A stretch of 64,000 nucleotides of DNA, from assembly GCA_964643575.1 (NCBI GenBank), contig CAZXTD010000003.1, forward strand, positions 1-64,000, read 5' to 3'. The first letter of the stretch is position 1, and every line of letters begins with the position of its first letter. The notes beneath the pieces are model-generated. The model was not told where the DNA came from. It was given only the letters and a program-made list of their open reading frames with translations, and made no database searches. This stretch comes from Glaciecola sp964643575 (GTDB lineage Bacteria > Pseudomonadota > Gammaproteobacteria > Enterobacterales > Alteromonadaceae). Position numbers and translations under genes: made by a program. Below are positions 8,345 through 18,800 of the stretch, one piece after another.

Positions 8345-9568
8345 TTGACCGTAAAATTAAAAAAGAGTGTGTCGCAGCTCGCCAATATCTTTAATGGACG
8401 CTTTGAAAAGCTACTGCTAAGTATTGATGAGGCAATCATTGATGCTGGGCGAAAAACCGAAAAGATGCGGTTGATTGAAGACTCAGAACAACATGAAGCA
8501 CGACGTGATTTACTCATGGTTGAAGAGCTTGCCAACAAAAAGCGAGAAATTGCAGCGACCGCGCAAAATGCTTTTTTACTGCAAATTGAAGCCGACTTTC
8601 ATCAGACTTTAATTGCCGATTTAGAAATTGAGTTTCGCGATATCCAGTCAATCATGGAAAAAACGCTCGGTTTCAACGAAAGTCTCGGAAAACTTCTCGA
8701 CGTACTTTACACAGAAGCTTGCTCCATAAGCCGATTGGTGACTTGTCTTGAGACCATGCCATGGTTAGAAGAAGCCATCATGAAGTTTGTACGCCAGCCT
8801 AAATATCGCAGAGTCGATGCAAACAATTCTCCTATTATATTAAAAACAATCCGAAGCGCTTTGAGCTTTATCGGTATTGATAGCCTGCGCTCTTTGATTC
8901 CGGTATTGGTAGCAAAACATACTATGCCGCTAAAATCAGAGTTTACCCCTGATCTTGTAAAAAACATGTGGTTATACACCATTGGTACAGGCAACATTGC
9001 TAAAACTCTAGCGCCCAAATACGATATTCGTCCTCATTTTGGTTTTAATATTGGTTTGTTATCTAATTTGGGGCGCACGGCAGTTGTCAATATTTACCTA
9101 AAAGCATTTGACGCTAAACTAAGACAGCAAATCATTAAAGCGCGCAAAGATAACAATCCTAATCAGGCGAAGGCTTTATCCACCCTGTCACCCTCTCATA
9201 AGTATATAATTACGCTATGGAAGAAACATGCTAGCCGAATTACCTACGAAATCGTTAAAGCGCTTAATTGCAGATGGATGACTATTGGTGTGGGCTTCGA
9301 GGACTACGCAAAAATACGCGAAGTCAGTATTGCACATGTTGATAAGCTCAACGTGCATCCTTTTACCCGTTTGCTTTTCTCTTCTCAAGGTTATATGCAA
9401 TACAAGATGCTGGCCAAAGATAAGCTAATGGGTAAGCAAGAAGCGATGATGTATTTGCGCAACTTTGGTGTGGGCTCAAATGACGTTTCTTCTGTTGTTC
9501 CAATTAGTTTAACCGGTGTTGAACTCAACATAGCCGGTAAAGTCGCAGAAGACGACGAAGTAGAATAA
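8345..9568 (+). CDS. HDOD domain protein
   Basis: A 407-residue cytosolic protein with an N-terminal helical, coiled-coil-like region (~1-100) and an HDOD domain (~110-310) with MPWLEEAIMKFV, an ISRLV segment, IGIDSLRSLIPVLVAKH and GLLSNLGRTAVV. HDOD domains are HD-like regulatory modules without the metal-binding HD residues, often tied to signalling or stress responses. The start is probably TTG 5 bases after the pabA stop, with GAAGGG upstream; there is no near ATG. It is the last gene of the rpe-trpS-pabA operon. Its specific role is unknown. Confidence 0.75.
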   Translation: MTVKLKKSVSQLANIFNGRFEKLLLSIDEAIIDAGRKTEKMRLIEDSEQHEARRDLLMVEELANKKREIAATAQNAFLLQIEADFHQTLIADLEIEFRDIQSIMEKTLGFNESLGKLLDVLYTEACSISRLVTCLETMPWLEEAIMKFVRQPKYRRVDANNSPIILKTIRSALSFIGIDSLRSLIPVLVAKHTMPLKSEFTPDLVKNMWLYTIGTGNIAKTLAPKYDIRPHFGFNIGLLSNLGRTAVVNIYLKAFDAKLRQQIIKARKDNNPNQAKALSTLSPSHKYIITLWKKHASRITYEIVKALNCRWMTIGVGFEDYAKIREVSIAHVDKLNVHPFTRLLFSSQGYMQYKMLAKDKLMGKQEAMMYLRNFGVGSNDVSSVVPISLTGVELNIAGKVAEDDEVE

Positions 9569-9614
9569 CTTCTTGCCACTTACACATAAAAGTAAACGCG
9601 CTTTCGTCTAGTAT

Positions 9615-9633
9615 ATGAGGACTGAGTCCTCAT
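9615..9633. other. Perfect inverted repeat downstream of HDOD gene
   Basis: ATGAGGAC-TGA-GTCCTCAT, 8-bp arms and a 3-base centre, 47 bp after the HDOD stop and 235 bp before astC. No T-tract follows, so it is either an operator or an RNA hairpin, not a classic terminator. An 83-codon frame starting inside it is not convincing. Confidence 0.5.
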
Positions 9634-9697
9634 CTTCGCTGAACACTAAAAATTTATTGAATAGATTTTGCATACTTATGCTTAGCAAATTTAAGTC

Positions 9698-9713
9698 TGC
9701 ATATATTTATGCA
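9698..9713. promoter_or_regulatory. Candidate ArgR (ARG box) operator upstream of astC
   Basis: TGCATA-TATT-TATGCA has the 6-4-6 geometry of an ARG box (consensus TGAATA-W4-TATTCA) with one base changed symmetrically in each arm. A second, weaker TGCATA lies about 30 bp upstream. It precedes the arginine succinyltransferase operon, a plausible ArgR target. Assignment is by pattern and context only. Confidence 0.45.
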
Positions 9714-9867
9714 CTTTTTCAGAAAATCTCTTCAAAGCTCAATAAAAACAAGGCTTTTGGTATAATCAGGGTAGCGACTTATGCGTGTTTATCTGGCATA
9801 ATCACACTCCGATTTAGAAAAACAGAGTCGTTTTTCAACACTGAATCAATAAAAGTGAGGTATTAAC

Positions 9868-11113
9868 ATGCAAGTAACTCGTGACACATTTAACGATGTT
9901 ATGGTTCCTAATTATAACCCAGCCGCTATGGTTCCTGTGCGTGGTCAAGGTTCGCGAGTATGGGATCAAGACAACAACGAATATATCGATTTTGCGGGCG
10001 GTATTGCAGTTAATGTACTCGGACACTGCCACCCAGCTTTAACCAAAGCGCTAACGGACCAAGGCAATAAAATTTGGCATTTGAGTAACGTATTTACAAA
10101 CGAGCCTGCTTTGCGATTAGCTAAAAAGCTTTGTGATGCAACCTTTGCAGATAAAGTCTACTTTGCAAACTCTGGCGCAGAAGCCAACGAAGCCGCGCTT
10201 AAGTTAGCCCGCCGTTATGCACTTGACCATTTCTCTGCTGACAAAGATCAAATCATTGCATTTAAACAAGGTTTTCATGGTCGTACTTTTTTCNNNNNNN
10301 NNNACCGTAGGCGGTCAGCCAGCATATTCAGATGGCTTTGGTCCTAAACCTGGCGCTATCATTCATTCTGAGTATGGCAACATCGAAATGCTAAGCGAGA
10401 TGATGTCTGATAAAACTTGCGCAATTATGATGGAGCCAATGCAAGGTGAAGGTGGCATAATAGTGCCCGACCCTGCCTTTGTTAAAGCGGCAAGAGAATT
10501 GTGTGACAAACACAATGCGCTATTGATTTTTGATGAAGTACAATCTGGGATGGGCCGCACAGGTAAGCTCTATGAATACATGAACTTAGACGTCACCCCT
10601 GATATTCTAACCAGTGCAAAATCTTTAGGTGGAGGTTTTCCTGTTGGTGCAATGTTAACCACTGATGCTGTAGCCGCAAGCTTAAAACCCGGTACACACG
10701 GCAGTACCTATGGCGGCAACCCGCTAGCATGCGCGGTAGCAGAAGCGGTATTTGATGTGGTTAACGACCCACAAATAATGGCAGACGTTTTACGTAAAGA
10801 AGCTTTGTTCAAAGAGCACATACAAAGAATCAACGACAAATATCACGTGTTTGAAGAAATTCGCGGCAAAGGCATGCTGTTAGGCTGTGCGCTTAATGAG
10901 CACTACAAAGGTCGTGCACGTGACTTTATGGTAGCCGCCAATGAAGAAAACATGATGTGCCTAGTCGCTGGCATGAACGTTGTGCGCTTCGCTCCCTCAT
11001 TAGTCATCCCCGACGAAGAAATTATTGAAGGTTTAGCCCGATTCGAACGCGGTATTGCGAAACTAGTTGGCGCCGAAAATAAAACACAAGACCCTGCAAG
11101 AGCATCTGCATAA
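9868..11113 (+). CDS. astC: Succinylornithine/acetylornithine transaminase (interrupted by scaffold gap)
   Basis: PLP-dependent class III aminotransferase; here most likely AstC, the third step of arginine succinyltransferase catabolism, though the family also serves as ArgD. The N-terminal part shows DFAGGIAVNVLGHCHP and FANSGAEANEAALKLAR; the C-terminal part shows IMMEPMQGEGGI, LLIFDEVQSGMGRTG, the PLP-lysine segment TSAKSLGGGFPVGAM and the STYGGNPLACAVA loop. A 10-N run splits the gene between HGRTFF and TVGGQPAY. The two halves are in different frames only because 10 is not the true gap length; comparison with E. coli AstC suggests about two codons are missing. The gene is probably intact. 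First of the ast operon. RBS GTGAGG precedes the ATG. Confidence 0.9.
10294..10303. other. Assembly gap (10 N) inside astC
   Basis: Codons end cleanly on both sides, so the true gap must be a multiple of three; alignment from memory with AstC suggests 6 bases. Confidence 0.9.
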
Positions 11114-11218
11114 TTTATGAATAATGTATGTGCGCAATCAAACTTGTGCACATCGCTTAACTCTTAGTGAAACTATAAGCTGACGGTTTGCGTTATATAG
11201 GATAGACGGCGATATTTT

Positions 11219-12244
11219 ATGCTAGTGATTAGACCCATCAGAGAAACGGACTATACTGCGCTTTATCAAATTGCGCAGGACTCGGGAATAGGTTTTACCT
11301 CACTCCCAGTTAACGAAACACTGCTTCGCAAAAAAATAGATGCGGCGCACCGAGCGTTTGCTTCAAACCCTAGCCAACCAGGGCAGCAAAGCTATTTATT
11401 TGTCGCCGAAGATACCAACACCGGTGAAGTAGTCGGTACAACAGGTATTGAAGCTACAGTAGGCTTACAAGACGCTTTTTACCATTATCACGTAAGCAAA
11501 GTCGTGCATGCATCGCGCGAATTAGGCGTACATAACACCGTAGAGATACTGACATTTTGCAATGACTACACAGGCGTCAGCGAAATCTGCACCCTATTTT
11601 TGCAAGAAAATGCGCGAAAAGGTTTATCTGGACGCTTATTGTCTAAGTGCCGCTTTTTGTTTATGGCTCAGCACAAACAGCGTTTTTCTGAAACAGTCAT
11701 TGCTGAAATGCGTGGTGTATCTGACGAAACCGGCAAATCACCGTTTTGGGATTGGCTCGAAAAACACTTCTTTTCAGTGGATTTCCCTACCGCAGATTAT
11801 TTAACAGGTATTGGCAATAAAGTATTTATTGCAGAGCTGATGCCTAAGTATCCGATTTATGTCAATCTATTATCGAAAGAAGCACAAGCTTGCATTGGTA
11901 AAGTACATGACAAAACCAAACCTGCCCTGCGTATGCTTGAAAAAGAAGGCTTTAAATCGCGCGGCTATGTCGACATATTTGACGCTGGGCCTACTGTAGA
12001 GGCTGAGGTAGAAAATATCACTACAGTCAGACAAAGCGCACAAGCGCGCATTCAAGTATCACCCATGCTCGACACGGCAGGCTTAGACGATTATTTTGTC
12101 ATCAACGACAAAGTGAGTGACTTTAGAGCTTGTGTTACCCAGCTGCGTTTAGTCGATGAAAACACAGTCTTGATTAATCAAGAGGCCGCCGATGCCTTGC
12201 TGCTTGAAAACGGCGACATCATTCGATTCTCACGCAATGTATAA
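11219..12244 (+). CDS. astA: Arginine N-succinyltransferase
   Basis: First enzyme of the AST pathway: succinyl-CoA plus L-arginine gives N2-succinylarginine and CoA, in the cytosol. The 341-residue protein has the family start MLVIRPI..TDYTALYQIA, VVGTTGIEATVG, and EICTLFLQENARKGLSGRLL, plus the conserved ELMPKYPIYVNLLSKEAQ and IGKVHDKTKPA.ML..EGF segments. Length agrees with AstA (~344). It sits between astC and astD, so the pathway assignment is strong. astB and astE, needed for the complete route, are not in the window. Confidence 0.96.
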   Translation: MLVIRPIRETDYTALYQIAQDSGIGFTSLPVNETLLRKKIDAAHRAFASNPSQPGQQSYLFVAEDTNTGEVVGTTGIEATVGLQDAFYHYHVSKVVHASRELGVHNTVEILTFCNDYTGVSEICTLFLQENARKGLSGRLLSKCRFLFMAQHKQRFSETVIAEMRGVSDETGKSPFWDWLEKHFFSVDFPTADYLTGIGNKVFIAELMPKYPIYVNLLSKEAQACIGKVHDKTKPALRMLEKEGFKSRGYVDIFDAGPTVEAEVENITTVRQSAQARIQVSPMLDTAGLDDYFVINDKVSDFRACVTQLRLVDENTVLINQEAADALLLENGDIIRFSRNV

Positions 12245-12318
12245 ACGCTCACCCACTACTTTATTAGTATTGAAGTATTGTTTAATACCTTTCATGCTCG
12301 CAACCGCTAGAGGAATAT

Positions 12319-13794
12319 ATGACAACTAACACGCATTATATCAACGGCAAATGGCACGCCGGCAATGGCTCTAAAATGGAGTCAATTGACCCCGCCAAAA
12401 ATCAAGTCATTTGGCATGGTATTACCGCCACCGCTGAACAAGTAGATTTAGCCATTACCTCAGCCCGCGAGGCCTTTTATGAATGGTCAATGACAAGCTT
12501 TGAGTTTCGCTTAAACATTGCCAAAAAATTTGCTGAGTTACTCACTGAAAATAAACAAGAGTTTAGTAAAATCATTGCCAAAGAAACCGGCAAGCCCGAG
12601 TGGGAAACCGCAACAGAAGTCGGCGCAATGGTGGGTAAAGTTGGGATTTCAGAACGCTCGTATAATGAGCGTACCGGTACTGTCGAAAACCCTATGCCAG
12701 CTGGCAGAGCAATGTTGCGTCACCGGCCGCATGGTGTAGTGGCCGTTTTTGGACCTTATAATTTCCCGGGCCACTTACCTAATGGGCATATTGTACCTGC
12801 GCTATTAGCCGGCAACACAATAGTATTTAAACCAAGCGATTTGACCCCTTTAGTGGCTGAATATACCTTAGGGCTCTGGGAAAAAGCCGGATTGCCAAAA
12901 GGTGTATTAAACATGGTACAAGGTCAAGTTGAAACAGGAAAAGCGCTTGCCAGCCATCCATTAATTGATGGCTTATTTTTCACCGGTAGTTCTACTACAG
13001 GCAAGCTCTTACACGAACAGTTTGCTGGCCAACCGGGTAAAATTTTAGCGCTAGAAATGGGCGGTAATAACTCACTTATTGTTACCCAAGTTGAAGATAC
13101 GCTCGCGGCAGTACATGACATTATACAATCAGCCTACATAAGCGCTGGGCAACGCTGCACCTGTGCTCGTAAACTATTTTTGCCCAAAGGCGAGCACGGC
13201 GACAAAATCTTGAAAAAATTGGTAGAAGCCACTAAAAAGATACAGCCTGACGTGTATGATGCCGACGAACAACCTTTTATCGGGTCAATGATTTCTTCTC
13301 GAGCTGCGGCAATGATGTTGGCCGCCGAGCAAACTTTGCAGCAACTAGGCGCCACCAGCCTAGTAAGTATGAAACACCTTGATAGCAGTACCGGCCTTAT
13401 CACCCCCGGGATTATTGATGTCACGGCAATTGCATCAAAAATGCCAGATGAAGAGCACTTTGGGCCATTACTTAAAGTCATTCGTTACGACTCGCTAGAC
13501 CAAGCAATCGATTTAGCGAACGCAACACGTTTTGGTTTATCCGCCGGATTGCTAGCAGATAGCCAAGAAGACTACGACTACTTTTTACCTCGCATTCGTG
13601 CGGGTATCGTTAATTGGAACCGCCCAATTACAGGGGCAAGCAGCGCCGCTCCCTTTGGTGGTGTTGGCGACAGTGGTAACCACAGAGCAAGTGCTTACTA
13701 CGCAGCTGACTACTGCGCTTACCCAGTTGCTTCTGTTGAATTAGAGAAAGTGACAATGCCGGCGAGTTTAAGCCCAGGTTTGGTATTAGAATAA
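12319..13794 (+). CDS. astD: Succinylglutamate-semialdehyde dehydrogenase
   Basis: NAD-dependent oxidation of N-succinylglutamate 5-semialdehyde to N-succinylglutamate, fourth AST step. A 491-residue aldehyde dehydrogenase with GPYNFPGHLPNGH, FKPSDLTP, FTGSSTTGKLLH, ALEMGGNNSLIV (catalytic Glu) and the nucleophile Cys280 in SAGQRCTCARK; the C-terminal NWNRPITGASS.APFGGVGDSGNHR is characteristic of AstD. RBS AGAGGAA before ATG. Follows astA by 74 bases and is followed by a strong hairpin, then a DUF1338 gene on the same strand. Confidence 0.96.
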   Translation: MTTNTHYINGKWHAGNGSKMESIDPAKNQVIWHGITATAEQVDLAITSAREAFYEWSMTSFEFRLNIAKKFAELLTENKQEFSKIIAKETGKPEWETATEVGAMVGKVGISERSYNERTGTVENPMPAGRAMLRHRPHGVVAVFGPYNFPGHLPNGHIVPALLAGNTIVFKPSDLTPLVAEYTLGLWEKAGLPKGVLNMVQGQVETGKALASHPLIDGLFFTGSSTTGKLLHEQFAGQPGKILALEMGGNNSLIVTQVEDTLAAVHDIIQSAYISAGQRCTCARKLFLPKGEHGDKILKKLVEATKKIQPDVYDADEQPFIGSMISSRAAAMMLAAEQTLQQLGATSLVSMKHLDSSTGLITPGIIDVTAIASKMPDEEHFGPLLKVIRYDSLDQAIDLANATRFGLSAGLLADSQEDYDYFLPRIRAGIVNWNRPITGASSAAPFGGVGDSGNHRASAYYAADYCAYPVASVELEKVTMPASLSPGLVLE

Positions 13795-13801
13795 AATCAG
13801 C

Positions 13802-13836
13802 GTACCCCATAAAACCAAGCTTTGGTCATGGGGTAC
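13802..13836 (+). terminator. Long two-part hairpin between astD and the DUF1338 gene
   Basis: GTACCCCAT pairs perfectly with ATGGGGTAC (9 bp) and encloses an inner ACCAA-GCT-TTGGT stem. Only TTTA follows, so it may terminate, attenuate or stabilise the astC-A-D message rather than stop it fully before the next gene. Confidence 0.6.
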
Positions 13837-13871
13837 TTTAAGAAATGATACTCTCGAGATAGGACACCCTT

Positions 13872-14678
13872 ATGCACACTTCTGTTTCTGACTTGTTTGA
13901 CGGTTTGTGGAACGACTATTTACAAATTACGCCCTCTGCGAACAAGATACACCAACTTTTAGCAGAAAAAACTGGCTCAAACGATATAGTTAACGACCAT
14001 ATTGCATTACGTACTTTTAAAAGCGAAAAAATAGGTTTAGATAAACTAGCCGCTCACTTCTTAGCATTAGGGTATGAGCAAAAAGGTGATTACGATTTTG
14101 CGAGTAAAAAACTCACCGCACAGCACTTTGAGCACCCCAACCCAACTGTACCTAAGGTGTTTATAAGTGAGCTTCGAGTAGCTGAACTCAGTGAGCGAGC
14201 CCAAACAATCATTAGCAAGATGCTTGCACAAGTTGATGCTGCGGTAGTTAGTGATAATAACTTTTTGTATTCGGGCACGCATTGGCAAGTCTCTAGCGAA
14301 GACTATAAAACCTTACTAGCAGAGTCTGAATACGCGGCATGGATGGCGGCTTGGGGTTATCGCGCTAACCACTTCACAGTAAGTATAAATCAGCTCGCTA
14401 GCATGAATGAATTAAGCGATGTAAATACCTTACTCAAACAAGCGGGATTTACACTTAACACTTCCGGCGGCGAGATAAAAGGCGGCAAAGATGTGTGTTT
14501 AGCGCAATCTAGCACAATGGCCGACACTTCAAGCGTAAGCTTTAGCGATGTTGCACTTGATATTCCAAGCTGCTTCTACGAATTTGCTCAACGTTATCCT
14601 CTGCCTAGCGGTGAACTGTATCAAGGATTTGTGGCAGCATCTGCCGATAAGATTTTTGAGAGCACCAACGCTGGTTAA
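13872..14678 (+). CDS. DUF1338 family protein (HglS/YdcJ-like metalloenzyme)
   Basis: A 268-residue member of DUF1338, a VOC-fold metal enzyme family. The characterised relative HglS (P. putida) converts 2-oxoadipate to D-2-hydroxyglutarate in lysine breakdown. Metal-ligand positions of the family can be seen: His in VNDHIALRTF (~47), His in YRANHFTVSIN (~170) and Glu in GELYQGFVAASADKIFE near the C-terminus. This short form is often found beside amino-acid catabolism genes. Placed after astC-A-D, it may act on a related 2-oxo acid, but the substrate is not known; true 2-oxoadipate activity is only inferred from family. Confidence 0.8.
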   Translation: MHTSVSDLFDGLWNDYLQITPSANKIHQLLAEKTGSNDIVNDHIALRTFKSEKIGLDKLAAHFLALGYEQKGDYDFASKKLTAQHFEHPNPTVPKVFISELRVAELSERAQTIISKMLAQVDAAVVSDNNFLYSGTHWQVSSEDYKTLLAESEYAAWMAAWGYRANHFTVSINQLASMNELSDVNTLLKQAGFTLNTSGGEIKGGKDVCLAQSSTMADTSSVSFSDVALDIPSCFYEFAQRYPLPSGELYQGFVAASADKIFESTNAG

Positions 14679-14686
14679 ATACTAAA

Positions 14687-14719
14687 CGGGATTAGCTACA
14701 AGTTTGCCTGCTAATCCCG
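14687..14719. terminator. Bidirectional terminator between DUF1338 gene and cysD
   Basis: CGGGATTAGC and GCTAATCCCG form a perfect 10-bp stem with a 13-nt loop between two convergent genes. A short T-rich stretch follows on the minus strand and an A-rich one on the plus. Confidence 0.65.
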
Positions 14720-14755
14720 ATAAAACCTTAATTCTTAGTTATCTTTGTCTTAATA

Positions 14756-15676
14756 CTAAAAATAGCCCTCACGCTTTTTCTTCTCCATCGACCCGGTTTG
14801 ATCTTTGTCTAACAAGCGCCCTTCGCGCTCACTGGTTTTACTCAAAATCATTTCAGTAACAATATCTTCTCGGGTTTTAGCTTTACTTAGCACAGCGCCC
14901 GTTTGCGGATAACACCCTAGCGTTCTAAATCTAATCCAGCGCGTTTCTAAGCTGGCTTTTTCTTTTTCGGTCAAATAAGGCAGCATACGCTCATCATCAA
15001 GCGCCAATAATTGACCTGAGTCTTCATCTATCCAGCTTAAGCGTTCGTCAGCAAAGTACAAAGGCACTATGTCGATTTGCTCTTGCAAAATATATAGCCA
15101 AATGTCGAGCTCAGTCCAGTTAGAGAGTGGGAATACTCGAACCGAATCACCTTTGTTTATTTGGGTATTGTACAGTGACCACAACTCGGGCCGTTGTTGT
15201 TTCGGGTCCCATTGATGGTCCGCGTTACGTACCGAAAACACCCGTTCTTTGGCCCGTGATTTTTCCTCATCACGGCGAGCTCCGCCCAAAGCTGCATCAA
15301 ATTTATACTTATCTACTGCTTGTTTAAGCGCTATCGTCTTCATGTTGTCGTTGTATTTAACTGAACCAGACTCAATTGGGTGCACGCCCGCATCAAGCGC
15401 TTCTTGATTAACATGCACTATTACGTCTAAATCTAATTTGTCTTTTAAGTTATCGCGGAATTCGCCCATTTCATGGAACTCCCACGTGGTGTCGATATGC
15501 AACAAAGGAAAAGGCACTTTGCCCGGCGCAAAGGCTTTGCGAGCTAAATGCAACATAACGGTAGAGTCTTTGCCGATAGAGTAAAACATACATGGGTTAT
15601 CAAAGCTTGCCGCAACCTCGCGCATGATGTGGATGGCTTCAGCTTCCAATAATTGAAGATGATTAAGATGAGACAT
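14756..15676 (-). CDS. cysD: Sulfate adenylyltransferase subunit 2
   Basis: ATP sulfurylase catalytic subunit; with the GTPase CysN it makes adenosine 5'-phosphosulfate for sulfate assimilation. The 306-residue protein has the PP-loop YSIGKDSTVMLHLARKAF, HIDTTWEFHEM, GGARRDEEKSRAKER, FPLSNWTELDIWLYI and the C-terminal EGRLLDKD..GSMEKKKREGYF, all canonical for CysD. cysN is not next to it: downstream is a convergent DUF1338 gene and no GTPase gene is found in the window, so the usual cysDN operon is split. A palindrome lies ~100 bp upstream. Confidence 0.95.
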   Translation of the reverse strand: MSHLNHLQLLEAEAIHIMREVAASFDNPCMFYSIGKDSTVMLHLARKAFAPGKVPFPLLHIDTTWEFHEMGEFRDNLKDKLDLDVIVHVNQEALDAGVHPIESGSVKYNDNMKTIALKQAVDKYKFDAALGGARRDEEKSRAKERVFSVRNADHQWDPKQQRPELWSLYNTQINKGDSVRVFPLSNWTELDIWLYILQEQIDIVPLYFADERLSWIDEDSGQLLALDDERMLPYLTEKEKASLETRWIRFRTLGCYPQTGAVLSKAKTREDIVTEMILSKTSEREGRLLDKDQTGSMEKKKREGYF

Positions 15677-15774
15677 GGACTACCTTTTTAAGTCAAACTA
15701 AATTGGCGTCGAGTCTAAGTCAATTCAGTCGAACAAAAAAGTCGACTTTACTTGGTATAACCATCAGGTTTTTT

Positions 15775-15790
15775 GGAATATGCATATTCC
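15775..15790. promoter_or_regulatory. Perfect 16-bp palindrome upstream of cysD
   Basis: GGAATATGCATATTCC is identical on both strands and lies in the space between cysD and the upstream membrane-protein gene. It could be an operator; it does not match the loose CysB site well. Also within ~30 bp of the end of the preceding gene. Confidence 0.4.
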
Positions 15791-15819
15791 ATTTTGACAT
15801 ATAATGTTGTATTTTCTTC

Positions 15820-18800
15820 CTATTGCCCTGACTTAATCATTGAAAAGTTTCGTATCGCCATCGGAATCAAAGCAAACACAGCGGTCAAAACACCTATTGC
15901 GGTTTCAATGGCATCAGTAGCGGTGTAAGCCATAATGGCAAGTAAGATGATTAAAAGAGCAAAGAAAGGAATTCGCAGATACTGCCAAACACTCTCGTTT
16001 GCGATTCTTAACCATTCGTCGAAGGTGTTAGCGGACTCTGCCGACAACACAAATTGTTTAAAACTCAGATTTATAATAAACCACCCTCTGTCTCTGCAAA
16101 TATAACCGCGTCTTACAAGATGCTCAAGAGGTGCTCTGTTGAGTGGGTTAGGCTCTAAACCACTAGCAATTTGATACAAAATAGTGCGTTCGGTAACTGT
16201 GCACTGTTCCCATTTTGAGCGATAAAGTGAGCTTGAATTAGCACTGAAAAATTCAACTATTTGTTCGGGTAGCCAGTGCGCATCAATATGAGCGCGCCTC
16301 AACATGTCTTCGTCTAAATTTAGGACGACGGTATCAGCTTTTTCCTGCTCTTTTACTACGCGCAGTAATTCTTCAAACGCTTCTTCATCTCCCTGCGCGG
16401 TTGATTGGCTAAACAATAAAAATTGCTTAAGGACGCTGCGCAGTTGAGGCCACGCCAAAGACTCGTGCACAAGCACGGCAGTGGCATCTGCTTCGTCGTG
16501 CAAACGCGGTTTTACGCTAGGGCTCCAATCATAAACTTTTACAAAAGGTTGAAGTGCATGGGACCACCGCACGATTTCGTCTGCACTTGCTGCAACAGCT
16601 TCCCCTTGTCGCGTCGGAAACTGCTCTGTTCGGGTTAAACGAAATAACGGAGCTTGTTCGCAAAACAATATAATGTTGAATAGGTTTGATGCAAGTATCT
16701 GCTCTATCAGTTGCAAGGCAAAATTACGTAAGTCCTCATCAAATGCTGCTTCTTCTAAGCCTTCTAAAGCCAGTGTGTAACGCCGGTGCTTTGGATATTG
16801 TTCGGAGGCGACTTTTATAAACTTACGAACCATACCGGTTGCTTCAATGTCGGGGGCGTACAAGCTCGGTATATGGAAAATTGTATTACTGACTAATGGT
16901 GCTTTTTGAAAGCTTTCATAAAAAGGGTTGCTTGGTGTTTGCTTCGGCTCAACAATATTTAGACGTGTACTTAACTTTGCGCGTACCACCATCATATTGT
17001 CTTTAGATGCAAAGAACTTGTCGGCAAGTGCCTGCACCACATCATACCTTGTTGTGCTTCTAAGCCTAAAAAATGGGGGGATATTAAAGCCAAAGAAACG
17101 ATTGAAAATCCAATCTTTCGCCACTTTATAAATAAATAACACCGCAGCAAAAAGGATTATAAGCTGCATAATAAAGCGTAAAACGGAGATCAGTATGCTA
17201 CTGGAGGTGCTGCTTTGAGCTTCATATAATAAGACTTCATCGCGGCCGTTGTGCATCTCAAATTTATTAGGTGGGTTATTGGCTGCTTCTTCGTCACGTT
17301 CATGAATATTATCGAGATAGGAGATCACATTAAGTGATTCATCGATATCACCATCAAGTACCGAATACTTCCATAAAGACTCTATGGTGCTAGCGCCTAT
17401 ATTGGATTCATTAGACAAATTTTCGCTTAGTGTTGTGTCGGTCACACTCGCTTGACATAGTTGTAAAGACCGACTGTTACTATTAGGTGAGCCACTATTT
17501 GTAAACCGTATATTAAAGGGTGTTTGTTTTCCTAAAAAGCACAGTGCCGACGACACAACATTGGTATCTGAAAAAAGTGTAAGACTATTAGGGCCTTTCT
17601 CAGGGTTGTTTTCACTTGCCTGCGATTCAACGAACGCTGACTTTGAATCGAGCACTGCATTTCGATACCTGTTGACATCATTTTTCGTTATCGCAACCTC
17701 TTGACTCAAAGCGGCATGGTGAATCTGCGACAGCCTAATTTCGTGATGCTCAAACACCTGATTAGCAATAAGTAATGACATGCCACCAAACAGAGCCGTA
17801 GCGCCTACCAAGACCCCTATCATCAACAACTGAGTGTTACGGGCGTTATCAACGGGCGTAGGCCAAAAAAGATGTCGACGCTTACTTTTAGGTATTAGCA
17901 TAATACTAAGAAAATACAAAAATAAGAAAGCAATAAAACAAATGCTTAAAGTGACTAAAACAGCCATCAAATTAACTGCACGGGCCTCTTCTTTGTCATA
18001 AAACACTACCAGTGTCCAAGGGATTCCTTTTTTTAATGAGCCTACAGCGAAACGGTGCTCTTTGCCGCTATAATCAACGTCTAACAAAACGGGTTGGTCG
18101 AGTAAAAACGGCGAATTTATTAAAGTATTGAAAAAAGCGTTATTTCCCGTTTCTACTAACAGATTTTCAACTAAGCTACGATTTGCATCATCGCTATGAT
18201 AGAGTGCGCGCCCGGTAGCGTTTTCGAACACAACAAACCCATAGTTTTTGGGCAAAACGGCATTAGTAAGCGTTTGAATTTGAGTACCAAACGACAGTGC
18301 ATCGTAAAATCCAAATGCATTTTTGTCGCCGCAAGACATCACTAACTGAGCTGACTTTGCGCCATCTCTTAGATTAAACAAGCGCTCTATGAAGAGGCCT
18401 GGCTGGCAGTTACTGATAGGTTGGACATAGTCCACCGGCCACAAGTCATTTTTAACGCCTCTTACGGCATAGTCGCGCTTAGCTAAGCTTATTTCACGAT
18501 TTTGCCCACGAAAACGATTAGTAGTTGACCATTTTGCAAAACCATCTAATTTGACGGATTTCTCTAGCGTTTGCTCACCATTTAATACAAACATATTTTC
18601 CACAAAAAACGGACTTTGCGTATTGTTGATCAAAAGCTCGTCTTTAAACGCCATGGTCAGCTTTGGGTTTAGAGTATAGTTTGATATTTTTGTATCAGAC
18701 TTATTTAAAACAGGGTCTAAATTGTCGATTACAGATTCGTCTTTAACATTGTCTAAACTTTCTGAGTCAGGTAATTCTTGAGGAAGATTTTCACTAACAA

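Noticed and set aside
9615..9866. 83-codon frame before astC
   Set aside because: Starts within a palindrome, overlaps the candidate ARG box and promoter region, and shows no recognisable protein features.
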